Origin: Streptomyces sp. TLI_146
Lineage (GTDB): Bacteria > Actinomycetota > Actinomycetes > Streptomycetales > Streptomycetaceae
Direction: 5' to 3'
NCBI RefSeq assembly: GCF_002846415.1
Contig: NZ_PJMX01000001.1
Coordinates: forward strand, 2,108,001 to 2,172,000
Length of the DNA stretch: 64,000 nt
The notes below the pieces were generated by a model, which saw only the letters and a list, made by a program, of their open reading frames with translations, was not told the DNA's origin and searched no databases. Of this stretch, positions 50,462 through 61,847 are shown piece by piece. Every line of letters begins with the position of its first letter. Within the stretch, counting starts at the first letter, position 1. The translations under genes were made by a program, and so were the position numbers.

Positions 50462-51052
50462 TCAGTCCTCGTCGGCCAGGATCAGATACAGCTTCTTACG
50501 GGCGTCGTTGATGACCCCGAGCGCCTTCTGCCGCTGCTCGGCGGTGCCGGTCTTCCAGACCTGGCCGAACGCCTCCATCAGACCGAACCCGGCCTGGCGG
50601 ATCTCGTTCATGCTCTCCCAGTCGACCCCGCGCCCGGCCTCTTCCCACGGGGCCTCGGACCCCGATTCGGCCTCGGTGCGCCCGGTGTCGGTGAGCGTGA
50701 ACAGCTTCTTGCCGCCCTCGCTCTCACTGGTGATCAGGCCCTCGTCCTCCATCATCTGGAGGGTCGGATAGACCGAGCCGGGGCTGGGCTTCCACGCCCC
50801 GCCGCTGCGCTCGACGATCTCCTGGATCATCTCGTAGCCGTGCATCGGCCGGTCCTTCAGCAGGGCCAGGATCGACGCGCGGACATCCCCGCGCCGCGCC
50901 CTGCCCCGCGGACCGCCCCGGCCGCCGCGGCCGGGCCCGAACGGCCCGCCACCGAAGCCCGGACCGAAGGGCCCGAAGGCGGCACGCCGCCCCTCAAAGT
51001 CGCCCCGACCGCGATGGCCGGGTCCGTGCTGTCCATGTCCATGTGAACGCAT
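50462..51052 (-). CDS. PadR family transcriptional regulator with Gly/His-rich N-terminus
   Basis: A 196-aa regulator. Residues 1-60 are Gly-, Pro-, Phe- and His-rich (MRSHGHGQHGPGHRGRGDF), then a PadR winged helix (ASILALLKDRPMHGYEMIQEIVERSGGAWKPSPGSVYPTLQMMEDEGLI) and a C-terminal dimerisation helix. PadR proteins repress detoxification or transport genes. ATG 51052 has AAGGAG upstream. A CGATATATCG dyad lies in its control region, so autorepression is likely. Divergent from phzF-like. Confidence 0.9.
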   Translation of the reverse strand: MRSHGHGQHGPGHRGRGDFEGRRAAFGPFGPGFGGGPFGPGRGGRGGPRGRARRGDVRASILALLKDRPMHGYEMIQEIVERSGGAWKPSPGSVYPTLQMMEDEGLITSESEGGKKLFTLTDTGRTEAESGSEAPWEEAGRGVDWESMNEIRQAGFGLMEAFGQVWKTGTAEQRQKALGVINDARKKLYLILADED

Positions 51053-51093
51053 CGCTACGCTCCTTCCATCGTTGATCCGTCGCGATGCTTCAA

Positions 51094-51103
51094 CGATATA
51101 TCG
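51094..51103. promoter_or_regulatory. possible PadR operator
   Basis: CGATATATCG, a perfect 10-bp dyad about 42 bases upstream of the PadR ATG, in an AT-rich pocket. PadR sites often have this ATAT-centred form. Confidence 0.45.
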
Positions 51104-51232
51104 GGACTGTTCGGTTGGCAAGGCCCTTCCGAACGCGGCACGGAACGGGAGCCCGACCCGGTCCACCAAAGAGGCCAATAAACCCGGATTGGCCTTGGCC
51201 GGTGGCCTGCTCCGGCCCGTACCGTCCCGCCC

Positions 51233-52048
51233 ATGCAGATGCGAATAGTCGACGCCTTCACCGACCGCCCGTTCGCCGGAAACCCGGCCGGGGTCCTGCT
51301 CCTCGACGCGTTCCCGGAAGATGCCTGGCTGCAGGACGTCGCCCGGGAGGTCAACCTCTCCGAGACCGCCTTCGCGCACCCGCTGCCGCCCGGCGGCGAG
51401 GCCGACTGGGCACTGCGGTGGTTCACCCCGGCCACCGAGGTCGGCATGTGCGGGCATGCCACTCTGGCCACCGCCCATGTGCTGCACACCACGGGCGCCG
51501 CGACCGGCACGGTCAGGTTCGCGGCCCGGTGCGGCATCCTCTCCGCGACCGCGCACGAGGACGGGTCGATCACGCTCGACTTCCCCACCTCGCCGCTGAC
51601 CCAGGTGGAGATCCCGGACGGCGTCCCCGAGGCGCTCGGGGCGCGGCCCCTGTCCGTCCACGACACCTCCGAGTTCATCGGCGACCTGGTCGTCGAGCTG
51701 GCGGACGAGCGGACCGTGCGGGCCCTGACGCCCGACTTCAAGGCGCTGGCCGCGTACTCCAAGCGCGGCGTCATCGCCACGGCCGCGGCCGAGGACCCCT
51801 CGCTGGGCTACGACTTCGTCTCGCGGGGCTTCTTCCCGGGCGTCGGCATCGACGAGGACCCGGTGACGGGCAGCGCGCACACCGCGCTGGCGCCGTTCTG
51901 GTCGCCGCGCCTGGGCAGCACCGAGCTGACCGGCCTCCAGGCCTCCGCCCGCACCGGCCTGGTCCGCACCTCCCTGCGGGGCGAGCGCACCCTGCTGACC
52001 GGTTCGGCGGTCACGGTCATAGAGGGCGAGCTGCTGACGGCGCCGTAG
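51233..52048 (+). CDS. PhzF family isomerase/epimerase
   Basis: A 271-aa PhzF-fold protein of two similar halves: VDAFTDRPFAGNPAGVLLLD (about 5-24) with LSETAFAHPL carrying the catalytic glutamate, and RGFFPGVGIDEDPVTGSAHTALAPF in the second half. It probably catalyses a metal-free isomerisation or proton shift on a small acid. A TACCGT hexamer ends seven bases before the ATG, so the mRNA may be leaderless. Divergent from PadR; followed by a strong terminator. Confidence 0.9.
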   Translation: MQMRIVDAFTDRPFAGNPAGVLLLDAFPEDAWLQDVAREVNLSETAFAHPLPPGGEADWALRWFTPATEVGMCGHATLATAHVLHTTGAATGTVRFAARCGILSATAHEDGSITLDFPTSPLTQVEIPDGVPEALGARPLSVHDTSEFIGDLVVELADERTVRALTPDFKALAAYSKRGVIATAAAEDPSLGYDFVSRGFFPGVGIDEDPVTGSAHTALAPFWSPRLGSTELTGLQASARTGLVRTSLRGERTLLTGSAVTVIEGELLTAP

Positions 52049-52064
52049 CCGGACCCGGGGGAAT

Positions 52065-52103
52065 GTGTAAGGGGCGTACGCCATAGCCGTACGCCCCTTA
52101 CAC
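52065..52103. terminator. bidirectional terminator between phzF-like and CPBP genes
   Basis: A perfect 16-bp stem (arm GTGTAAGGGGCGTACG) with a 7-base loop. Confidence 0.8.
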
Positions 52104-52139
52104 CTCATCCACGCGCGCGGTGCGCGGCGGCGGAAGCCG

Positions 52140-52943
52140 TCACACCGTCGGCAGCCAGCTCACCTTCCCCGCGAGCAGCGCGTACCCGACGAACGCCCCG
52201 ATGTCGAGCAGGGAATGGGCCACGACCAGCGGCCCGACCCGCTGCCAGCGGCGGTAGAGCAGGACGAAGACGACCCCCATCGCCATGTTGCCGAGGAAGC
52301 CGCCGATGCCCTGGTAGAGGTGGTAGGAGCCGCGCAGCACCGAGCTCGCCGCCAGCGCCGCCAGCGGGGTCCACCCCAACTGCCCGAGCCGGCGCAGCAG
52401 ATACCCGACGACGATCACTTCCTCCAGTACGGCGTTCTGCACCGCCGACAGGACGAGCACCGGGTACTTCCACCAGACGTCCGGCAGCGACTCGGGCACG
52501 ACCGTCAGATTGCCCCCGGCCGCCCTTGCCACCAGATAGAACCCGAGCCCCGCGGTGCCGATCCCGGCCGCGATCAGCGCGCCCCTGCCGAGGTCCGGCC
52601 AGGGCCGTCGGCGGTCGAACCCGAGCACCCGCAGACCGCCCGTCCCCTCCCGCAGCAGCAGGTGCGCGACGAGCGCCACCGGCACAAGGGCGGTCGCGAT
52701 GCCGAAGAGCTGCCAGGCAAGATCCAGCCAGGGCCGCCCGGGGGCGTACGAGGTGTTGAGTTTCGCCGCCTGGTCCTTGAGGCCACCCGGCTTGGTCAGC
52801 GATCCGACAAAGCTGATCAGCGACGACACACCGCTCGCGCCGAGCGAGAGCGCCAGCACGAGCACCGTCTCGGACCGCAAGATCCGCGGCGGCACCCCCT
52901 GTTCGGGAAGAGAATCAGCCACACGCCCCGCCTCCACCTGCAC
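52140..52943 (-). CDS. CPBP family intramembrane glutamic endopeptidase
   Basis: A 267-aa membrane protein of the Rce1-like CPBP family. The catalytic motif is in AVLEEVIVVGYLLRRLG (E-E-x-x-x) with the histidine in RGSYHLYQGIGGFLGN; several hydrophobic segments flank it. It should cleave or bind substrates within the membrane. I selected GTG 52943 because GGAGG is five bases upstream; a longer start at 53108 would overlap the next promoter. It is divergent from the SBP-VWA gene. Confidence 0.87.
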   Translation of the reverse strand: MQVEAGRVADSLPEQGVPPRILRSETVLVLALSLGASGVSSLISFVGSLTKPGGLKDQAAKLNTSYAPGRPWLDLAWQLFGIATALVPVALVAHLLLREGTGGLRVLGFDRRRPWPDLGRGALIAAGIGTAGLGFYLVARAAGGNLTVVPESLPDVWWKYPVLVLSAVQNAVLEEVIVVGYLLRRLGQLGWTPLAALAASSVLRGSYHLYQGIGGFLGNMAMGVVFVLLYRRWQRVGPLVVAHSLLDIGAFVGYALLAGKVSWLPTV

Positions 52944-53106
52944 ACCTGCCTCCAGTTGACCGAACCCGTCCCACGCCCACCACTGCCCCGCTAGGGTCTC
53001 GAATGAAAGTACGAAGATCGCGCGCGACAGGCCGGGGGGCGAGCGCCATTTCGATGGTGCGGTCCCTCTTTTTCCTTGTTCAGGATTCAAGGAGGGCACC
53101 ACCGCC

Positions 53107-54891
53107 ATGGGACGTCACAGCTTGCCCGACGCGTACGCGAGCGAGGGAACCCGGGGCCGTCCGGCCGCCGGCCGCCGCCGTACGGTCGTCGTCGCCACCC
53201 TGCTCGTGCTCGTCGTGGCGGGCGGCGCGGCCGTCGCGGCCGGGAGCGGACTGCTCTCCTTCGGCGACTCGTGCCGGGACTCCGCGGTGCGGCTGGATCT
53301 CGTCGCCTCCCCCGATGTCGCCCCGGCCGTCCGGTCCGTGGCCGAGCGGGCGCGCGCCGACAAGGTCACCTCCGACGGCTCCTGCATCGACGTCCGGGTC
53401 ACCGCCCGCGAGTCGTACAAGGTGGCCGACGCGCTCGGCGCCGGCCGCGACCCCGACTTCGCGGTGTGGATACCGGACTCGGCGCTGTGGGTGGACCGCG
53501 CCAAGGAGGGCGGCGACGGCGTATCGGTCGCCACGGCGGGCCACGTCGCCGCGTCCCCGGTCGCGCTGGCGCTGGTGGCGCCCGCCGCCAAGTCCCTGGG
53601 CTGGCCCTCCAGGACGTACACCTGGGGCGAACTCGCCGCGGCCGCCACCCGCTCGGACGCGCTGCGCCTCGGCGCGGCCGACCCGTCCCGCTCGGCCGCC
53701 GGTCTCCTCGCCCTGAGCAGCATCGGGCGCTCCACGGCCCGCCAGGGCGCGGACGGCTCCACCAAGGCTGCGGCCCTGGCCAAGCTGCTCTCGCAGCGCA
53801 CCTCCGACACCGACGCCCAGGTAGTCGACACGCTCGCCCGGGACGGCTCGGGCACCGAGAGCGGCAACCCGCGCCGCAACCAGGCAGTCGTGCTCTCCGA
53901 GCAGGCGGCGTACGCGTACAACACCGGTCGCGGCGCGGGGCGGGGGCTCGACCTCTTCTACCCGAAGGACGGGGCGCCGCTGCTCGACTACCCGTACACG
54001 ATCGTCCGCGAGAGCCGACTGAGCACCGACCGCAGCCGCGCCGCGATGCGGTTCCTGACGCTGCTCGGCGAACCGGAGTCCCGGCGGACCCTTGCCCGGA
54101 GCGGCTTCCGCACGCCCGGCGACGCGGTGGACGAGGCGGCCGTGAAGAAGGCGGGCGGCACCGCGCCGCAGCCCTACGCCACGTCCAGCGCCGAGGCCCC
54201 GTCCGCCAAGGAGCTCCAGGAAGCCCTCGGGATGTGGACGATCATCGTGCAGAGCGCCCGGCTCACCACCGTCGTGGACGCCTCGGGGTCGATGGCCGCG
54301 CCCGTGCCCGGTGCGGGCGGCCGGACCCGGATGGACGTCACCAAGACCTCACTGCTGCGGGCCCTCGCGCAGTTCACGACGGAGGACGAGATCGGCCTGT
54401 GGGACTTCGCCACCCGCCTCGACGGCTCGCGCGACTACCGCGAGCTGGTGCCTACCGCCCGCCTCGGCGACCCGGTCAAAGGCGGCCGCACCCAGCGCGA
54501 GCGGCTCGCCGCCGCCTTCGGCGCGCTCCAGCCGGTGCCGGACGGGGCGACCGGTCTGTACGACACGGCCCTCGCCGCGTACCAGCAGGCCACCGCGGGC
54601 TACCGGCAGGGGAAGTTCAACGCGCTGGTGATCCTCACGGACGGCGCCAACGAGGACCCGGGCAGCATCTCGCGCGGCGAGCTCATCACCCGGCTCCAGA
54701 AGCTCGCCGACCCGGCGAAGCCCGTGCCGATGATCGCCATCGCGGTCGGCCCGGACGCGGACGGGGAGGCGGTCAGGGAGATCGCCAAGGCGACCGGTGG
54801 CGCGGGATACCAGGTCACCGACCCGGCCGAGATCCAGGCGGTGATCCTGAAAGCCATCATGACGGTGGGTCAGGGCGGCGGGGCGGGCTGA
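53107..54891 (+). CDS. substrate-binding and VWA domain membrane-anchored protein
   Basis: A 594-aa protein. One N-terminal transmembrane anchor (about 25-47), then a periplasmic-binding-like region (about 55-360: DSCRDSAVRLDLVASPDVAPAV, VALALVAPAAKSLGWP) and a C-terminal von Willebrand A domain (about 375-590) with the MIDAS start DASGSM and a second metal loop ILTDGANED. The outer part may bind a ligand and the VWA domain a protein. ATG behind AAGGAGGG. Function not known; the architecture is common in actinomycetes. Confidence 0.85.
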   Translation: MGRHSLPDAYASEGTRGRPAAGRRRTVVVATLLVLVVAGGAAVAAGSGLLSFGDSCRDSAVRLDLVASPDVAPAVRSVAERARADKVTSDGSCIDVRVTARESYKVADALGAGRDPDFAVWIPDSALWVDRAKEGGDGVSVATAGHVAASPVALALVAPAAKSLGWPSRTYTWGELAAAATRSDALRLGAADPSRSAAGLLALSSIGRSTARQGADGSTKAAALAKLLSQRTSDTDAQVVDTLARDGSGTESGNPRRNQAVVLSEQAAYAYNTGRGAGRGLDLFYPKDGAPLLDYPYTIVRESRLSTDRSRAAMRFLTLLGEPESRRTLARSGFRTPGDAVDEAAVKKAGGTAPQPYATSSAEAPSAKELQEALGMWTIIVQSARLTTVVDASGSMAAPVPGAGGRTRMDVTKTSLLRALAQFTTEDEIGLWDFATRLDGSRDYRELVPTARLGDPVKGGRTQRERLAAAFGALQPVPDGATGLYDTALAAYQQATAGYRQGKFNALVILTDGANEDPGSISRGELITRLQKLADPAKPVPMIAIAVGPDADGEAVREIAKATGGAGYQVTDPAEIQAVILKAIMTVGQGGGAG

Positions 54892-54934
54892 GCAACCCGA
54901 CCGCACACCCCCCTCGCCCCTCGCCCCGCGCTCC

Positions 54935-56443
54935 TCACCCCGGCGCCGGGAAGCCCACCGGCCAGGTGTGGACGGGCTCGCCCCCGTGCATCAGATCGCG
55001 GTAGCGCCGGGTGGTGGCCGCCAGCGCCGCCTCCCGGGTCAGACCGGCGTCGAGGGCGCGGTGGTACGTGTCGACCTGCCAGGAGGCCCCGTTGACGCGG
55101 CGCCGGCAGCGCTCCTCGATCACGCCGAGGTAGTGGTCCCGGTCGGCCGGCTCCACCCCCCACGCGTCGAGCCCCGCGGCGGCCAGCGGCAGCAGTTCGT
55201 CCCGGACCAGCTTGACGGCCGGTACGCGCGCGACGCCGCCCGCCCGGCGCGGCACCGGCCACAGCAGGTCGGCGTCGATGCCCTGGCGGCAGGCCGTCTC
55301 GAAGTTGGCGGCGGCCACCGCGAACGGCAGCCGGGTCCACACCGGCCTGCTGTCCTCGGCGAGCGAGCGCACCAGCCCGTAGTAGAAGGCCGCGTTGGCG
55401 ATCACGTCGGTGATGGTGGGCCCGGCCGGCAGCACCCGGTTCTCCACCCGCAGATGCGGCACGCCGTCCGCGATGCCGTACACAGGGCGGTTCCAGCGGT
55501 AGATCGTCCCGTTGTGCAGGACGAGCTCCTGGAGGGTGGGCACCCCGCCGGCCGACAGCACCCGCAGCGGCTCCTCCTCGTCGCAGATGGGCAGCAGCGG
55601 CGGGAAGTAGCGCAGGTTCTCCTCGAACAGCTCGTACGCGGAGGTCACCCAGCGCTCGCCGAACCAGGTGCGCGGGCGCACGCCCTGGGCGCGCAGCTCC
55701 GGCGGCCGGGTGTCGGTGGCCTGCTCGAACAGCGGCGGGCGCGACTCGCGCCACAGCTCCCGGCCGAACAGGAAGGGCGCGTTGGCCCCCACCGCGATCT
55801 GCACGGCGGCGATGGCCTGCGCCGCGTTCCACACCGCCGCGAACCGGGCAGGGGTGACCTGGAGGTGCAGCTGCACGGAGGTGCAGGCGGCTTCCGGGGT
55901 GATGGAGCCGGAGGTGCAGACGAGGCGTTCGACGCCCTCGATGTCGAGGGTGAAATCCTCGCCGCGGGCCGCCACGATCTGATCGTTGAGCAGTACATAG
56001 CGATCGGAATTGGAAAGGTTCGCGGAGACCAGGTCCTGCTGGCTGATCGTCGGGAGAATTCCGATCATCAGGATCCCGGCACCGACTTCGCCCGCTTTGC
56101 GTTCGGCGTACCCGAGGCCGGTCCGCAGCTCCTCGGAGAGCTGATCGAAGACCCGGCCGCCGAGCCGGTGCGGGGCGATATTCACCTCCAGGTTGAACAT
56201 GCCGAGTTCGGTCTGGAAATCCTTGCTCGCTATCCGCTCCAGAACCTCCGCGTTCATCATCCGCGGCATACCGTCGGGCCCCACGAGATTCAGCTCGATC
56301 TCCACGCCCATCAGATTCCTCGGACGATCGAACCTCCGTTCGGTCAGGAGTCGCCCCAGCCCCTCCAGGCACTGCTGGAGCTTCTGCCGGTACGCGTGCC
56401 GATCGGACAGGTCGAACTCGCCCGCCACGACCTTCTCACCCAT
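54935..56443 (-). CDS. glutamate-cysteine ligase-like (GCS2 family) enzyme
   Basis: A 502-aa carboxylate-amine ligase. The family start LMGVEIELNLV (about 44-55) carries ATP/metal glutamates, followed by LGMFNLEVNIAPH, ITPEAACTSVQLHLQV and GIADGVPHLRVENRVLPAGPT. These match the glutamate-cysteine ligase family 2. In Streptomyces such enzymes can make gamma-glutamylcysteine for ergothioneine, but no egt genes are adjacent, so the product is not certain. ATG behind GAGGAGGGA. Confidence 0.85.
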   Translation of the reverse strand: MGEKVVAGEFDLSDRHAYRQKLQQCLEGLGRLLTERRFDRPRNLMGVEIELNLVGPDGMPRMMNAEVLERIASKDFQTELGMFNLEVNIAPHRLGGRVFDQLSEELRTGLGYAERKAGEVGAGILMIGILPTISQQDLVSANLSNSDRYVLLNDQIVAARGEDFTLDIEGVERLVCTSGSITPEAACTSVQLHLQVTPARFAAVWNAAQAIAAVQIAVGANAPFLFGRELWRESRPPLFEQATDTRPPELRAQGVRPRTWFGERWVTSAYELFEENLRYFPPLLPICDEEEPLRVLSAGGVPTLQELVLHNGTIYRWNRPVYGIADGVPHLRVENRVLPAGPTITDVIANAAFYYGLVRSLAEDSRPVWTRLPFAVAAANFETACRQGIDADLLWPVPRRAGGVARVPAVKLVRDELLPLAAAGLDAWGVEPADRDHYLGVIEERCRRRVNGASWQVDTYHRALDAGLTREAALAATTRRYRDLMHGGEPVHTWPVGFPAPG

Positions 56444-56933
56444 CGAAGCGTCCCTCCTCGAATGGGCAGCCGGCCCGGCCGGCCGCGTGCGTCACGGTCG
56501 ATAATGCCCAGGCTGGCTGATCCATAACGCCCCATGGAAGGGTGCCGGGTAGTAAGCTGGTACGAACCGGCCCCAGGCACATGCATTCGGCATACAGCAA
56601 CCTGCGGATACCACCGCTTCGGGAATCGTGAAAAACACCGACGGGTTTCGGCCTACCGCCATCGGCGGACCTTTCCAGGCCAGTCCGGTACCCCGTTCCC
56701 CGAATCGGGATGAATGCCGCATCACAAGGACCGGAATCCGCCTTGCCCGCAATACGGACGAGAGCTAGCCGAAACACGCCCTGAACACGTGTCGTATAAA
56801 CTTCGCGAACGAGGCAGAGAGTTGGCGCCCCGGCCATTGTCCCCCGGCCCCCCTCTGACCCCGTATCACCGCAGACAGCGCCGTCCGCACTGCCCACGCA
56901 CCAAGGTGTCTCCGAAGTGAGAGGCGACCCACC
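56444..56933. other. 490-bp intergenic region, lower GC
   Basis: The stretch between divergent genes is clearly less GC-rich than its neighbours. It contains short palindromes (TTCGCGAA at 56802-56809; ACACGTGT) and a TATAAA (56795-56800), but no open frame with supporting codon use. A large control region for the two flanking genes is the simplest reading. Confidence 0.6.
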
Positions 56934-57521
56934 ATGCCGCTGCATGTTCCCCCGGCCCCCGCGCCCGCCCTGCGCAGCGTCCTCGCGGCACTCGGTTCCC
57001 CCACCGCCGTCCGCGCGGCGCGCACCCCAGCCCTGCGAAACGCGCAGGGCCCGCTGACCCCCGAACTCCCGCTGCCCGTCCACGTGCTGGACCGGATCAC
57101 CCCGAGCGCCCGCGCCCCGCGCAGCCGCCTGGCCGGCTGGCGCTTCCTCATCAGCGATCCAGAGGGCGCGGTCGCGGCCGCGGACACCATGCTCACTCCG
57201 GACGGCTGGGCCTTCTCCCACTTCTTCGAAGGTCCCTACCTCGCCTCGACCCAGCGCGCCCTGCGCCAGGCCGAGGCGCTGACCATGGACTTCGAGCCCC
57301 GGCTGCTCTCGGTGCCGGAGCTGTACATGCTCACCCTGTGGCTGCGGCGCGACCTCACGGCCGACCCCGCCTGCGGCGACCTGGACCCGGCCGACTTGCT
57401 GGTGCCGCTGGCGCCCGCCCCGCCCGGCATCTGCGCCCACCGGCCGCACCGGGTCTCCGAGCTGCTGCCGGTGATGACCCTGCGCCTCACCCCCGCGCCG
57501 TTGCTGAGCCAGCCGGTCTGA
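56934..57521 (+). CDS. conserved hypothetical protein
   Basis: A 195-aa soluble protein rich in Pro and Ala at the N-terminus. WRFLISDPEGAVAAADTMLTPDGWAFSHFFEGPYLASTQRALRQAE (about 67-112) looks like a folded core; the C-terminal part is Pro/His-rich. No enzyme motif or membrane segment is seen. The ATG has GAGAGG ten bases upstream. It follows a long control region and ends before a strong terminator, so it is a single-gene unit. Unknown function. Confidence 0.7.
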   Translation: MPLHVPPAPAPALRSVLAALGSPTAVRAARTPALRNAQGPLTPELPLPVHVLDRITPSARAPRSRLAGWRFLISDPEGAVAAADTMLTPDGWAFSHFFEGPYLASTQRALRQAEALTMDFEPRLLSVPELYMLTLWLRRDLTADPACGDLDPADLLVPLAPAPPGICAHRPHRVSELLPVMTLRLTPAPLLSQPV

Positions 57522-57551
57522 CGCCCTGCCCGCCCGCCGGAACAACGAGCC

Positions 57552-57590
57552 CACAGCGCCCCGGAGCCCCCTTCGGCCCGGGGCGCTGTG
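57552..57590 (+). terminator. terminator after hypothetical gene
   Basis: A perfect 13-bp stem (arm CACAGCGCCCCGG) with a 13-base loop, 31 bases after the stop. The rest of the 335-bp gap before the DUF5999 gene has no gene I can support. Confidence 0.75.
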
Positions 57591-57856
57591 CCGTGCGCCC
57601 GCGCACATCCTCCGTACGGGCTAGCCCGTAACGGCCACCACGAACCACCCGAAGGGACAGGGCAGTTGAGTTGAACCGGCCGCACGAGTGATGCGTCAAT
57701 ATGCAGTAGGAAGTGGTGCCGCGAAATCCCTGCGGATTGACGCCCGTAGGGCAACACTGGGAGCGGACCGACCGGACTTACCAACGGGGGGCGGCCATGA
57801 ACACCGCATCGAGCCGCAGGACACTCACTACTACGACCCAGCGAAAGAACGCATCC

Positions 57857-58063
57857 ATGTGCCAGCACCAGCCAGCCTGCCCGACAGCCGACTCCGCCGA
57901 CCGGGAGGCCGCGCAGCTCGTGGCGCACCACCCGGAGCAGGGCTGGAGCCTGCTGTGCAACGGCGTCCTGATCTTCGAGGACACCGGTGAGCTGCTGCCG
58001 GACGGGCGGATCATCGCCCCGCACCGGGCGCTGACAGCCGGACAGGTGGCGAAGGCCGCGTAG
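57857..58063 (+). CDS. DUF5999 family small protein
   Basis: A 68-aa protein starting MCQHQPACPTADSADREAA, with LVAHHPEQGWSLLCNGVLIFEDTGELLPDG as its conserved core. The Cys-x-His and later Cys pattern could bind a metal, but this is inference. I use the ATG at 57857 because the family begins there; an upstream ATG at 57797 has a better ribosome site and would add 20 residues. Function unknown; known only from streptomycetes. Converges on gcvP with a terminator between. Confidence 0.8.
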   Translation: MCQHQPACPTADSADREAAQLVAHHPEQGWSLLCNGVLIFEDTGELLPDGRIIAPHRALTAGQVAKAA

Positions 58064-58109
58064 CGCGGCCGATGGCACGAGGACAACTCCACAGCACCGC
58101 ACGACAAAG

Positions 58110-58145
58110 GGGCCGGCCCGGGGAGAGAACCCCGCACCGGCCCCG
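58110..58145 (-). terminator. terminator of gcvP, possibly bidirectional
   Basis: GGGGCCGG and CCGGCCCC arms with an inner CCCCG stem; on the minus strand it is followed by TTTGT. It lies 29 bases beyond the gcvP stop and also faces the DUF5999 stop. Confidence 0.7.
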
Positions 58146-58173
58146 ACGTATGTCAGCCGTCGACAGCCCTACA

Positions 58174-61059
<2,886 letters not shown>

Positions 61060-61120
61060 TACGGAGGCCTCCTGGTCTGCACGACCTGCGAGGGGCACCA
61101 CGGCGCGGGTGCCCGGACGG

Positions 61121-61345
61121 CCTCCCCCTCTGTCATCTCAACCTGAGAGCTTCACCGGGGCGCGTGGGGGCGTCCCGGCTTTCACCGTCGGTGAGGAAAG
61201 GGTGCGCGCACGGCAGCTGCCCGCACGTCCCCCGTCCTGCTTTCCAGAGTGACCTCGTCCGCGCGGTACGTGGGCCTGAGAGATTCCGGGGAGGATTTGC
61301 TCCTTCGGCGCCTCCGGACTTCTCTCCGGAGGACTCTCCCGCGCG
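61121..61345 (-). ncRNA. tandem glycine riboswitch upstream of gcvP
   Basis: Minus-strand reading shows aptamer 1: GGGAGAG (61334-61340), the conserved GCCGAAGGAGCAAATCC-type segment (61293-61309), TCTCTCAGG (61275-61283), and TCTGGAAAG (61240-61248). A second, more degenerate set follows: GACGGTGAAAGCC, CTCTCAGG (61142-61149) and ACAGAGGGGG (61124-61133). Two aptamers in series are the known form of glycine riboswitches. It ends about 60 bases before the gcvP ATG and should activate gcvP when glycine is bound. The plus-strand PRC gene lies at the other end of the gap. Confidence 0.9.
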
Positions 61346-61463
61346 GGGTCAGCAGCCACCGCCAGGGTACCAGCGCGTTCCGGCCCTGATCCTTCGAGTG
61401 GCCGACGCCCGCGATGTGCACTTTCGTAGTGCTTACGAGCAGTTGCGACCAGTTGGAGGGACC

Positions 61464-61847
61464 GTGCAGACCGATATCGATCCGCGCAGCCTGATCGGCC
61501 GCAAGGCGTTCGACCGCAACGGCAACAAGATCGGCACGGTGGACGAGGTCTACCTCGACGACGCCACCGGGGCGCCCGAGTGGGCCGCCGTACGCACCGG
61601 CCTGTTCAGCCGGGACGCCTTCGTCCCCCTGGAGCCCAGCACCCTCGTCGACGAGGCGCTGCACATCCCCTACGACCGGGCGCTGATCAAGGACGCTCCC
61701 GACTTCGGCGTCGGCCGCCACCTCTCCCCCGAGCAGGAGCTCCAGCTCTACCACCACTACGGACTCGACATCGCCGCCCCCGATCCCCTGCCCGGCTCCG
61801 ACCGGGACTTCGGACGGCTCGCGGGCGAGGAGGACGACGAGGCCTGA
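61464..61847 (+). CDS. PRC-barrel domain protein
   Basis: A 127-aa protein whose PRC barrel spans about residues 8-75 (DPRSLIGRKAFDRNGNKIGTVDEVYLDDATG ... GLFSRDAFVPL), followed by an acidic C-terminal tail. The barrel is found in the photosynthetic reaction-centre H subunit and RimM; free-standing actinobacterial copies are of unknown role, perhaps stress-related. GTG behind GGAGGG. The last 91 bp overlap the 3' end of dinB on the other strand. Confidence 0.85.
   Translation: MQTDIDPRSLIGRKAFDRNGNKIGTVDEVYLDDATGAPEWAAVRTGLFSRDAFVPLEPSTLVDEALHIPYDRALIKDAPDFGVGRHLSPEQELQLYHHYGLDIAAPDPLPGSDRDFGRLAGEEDDEA

Noticed and set aside
61418..61432. GCACT-TTCGT-AGTGC dyad upstream of the PRC gene
   Set aside because: Only 5-bp arms; could be an operator, but too short to report as a feature.
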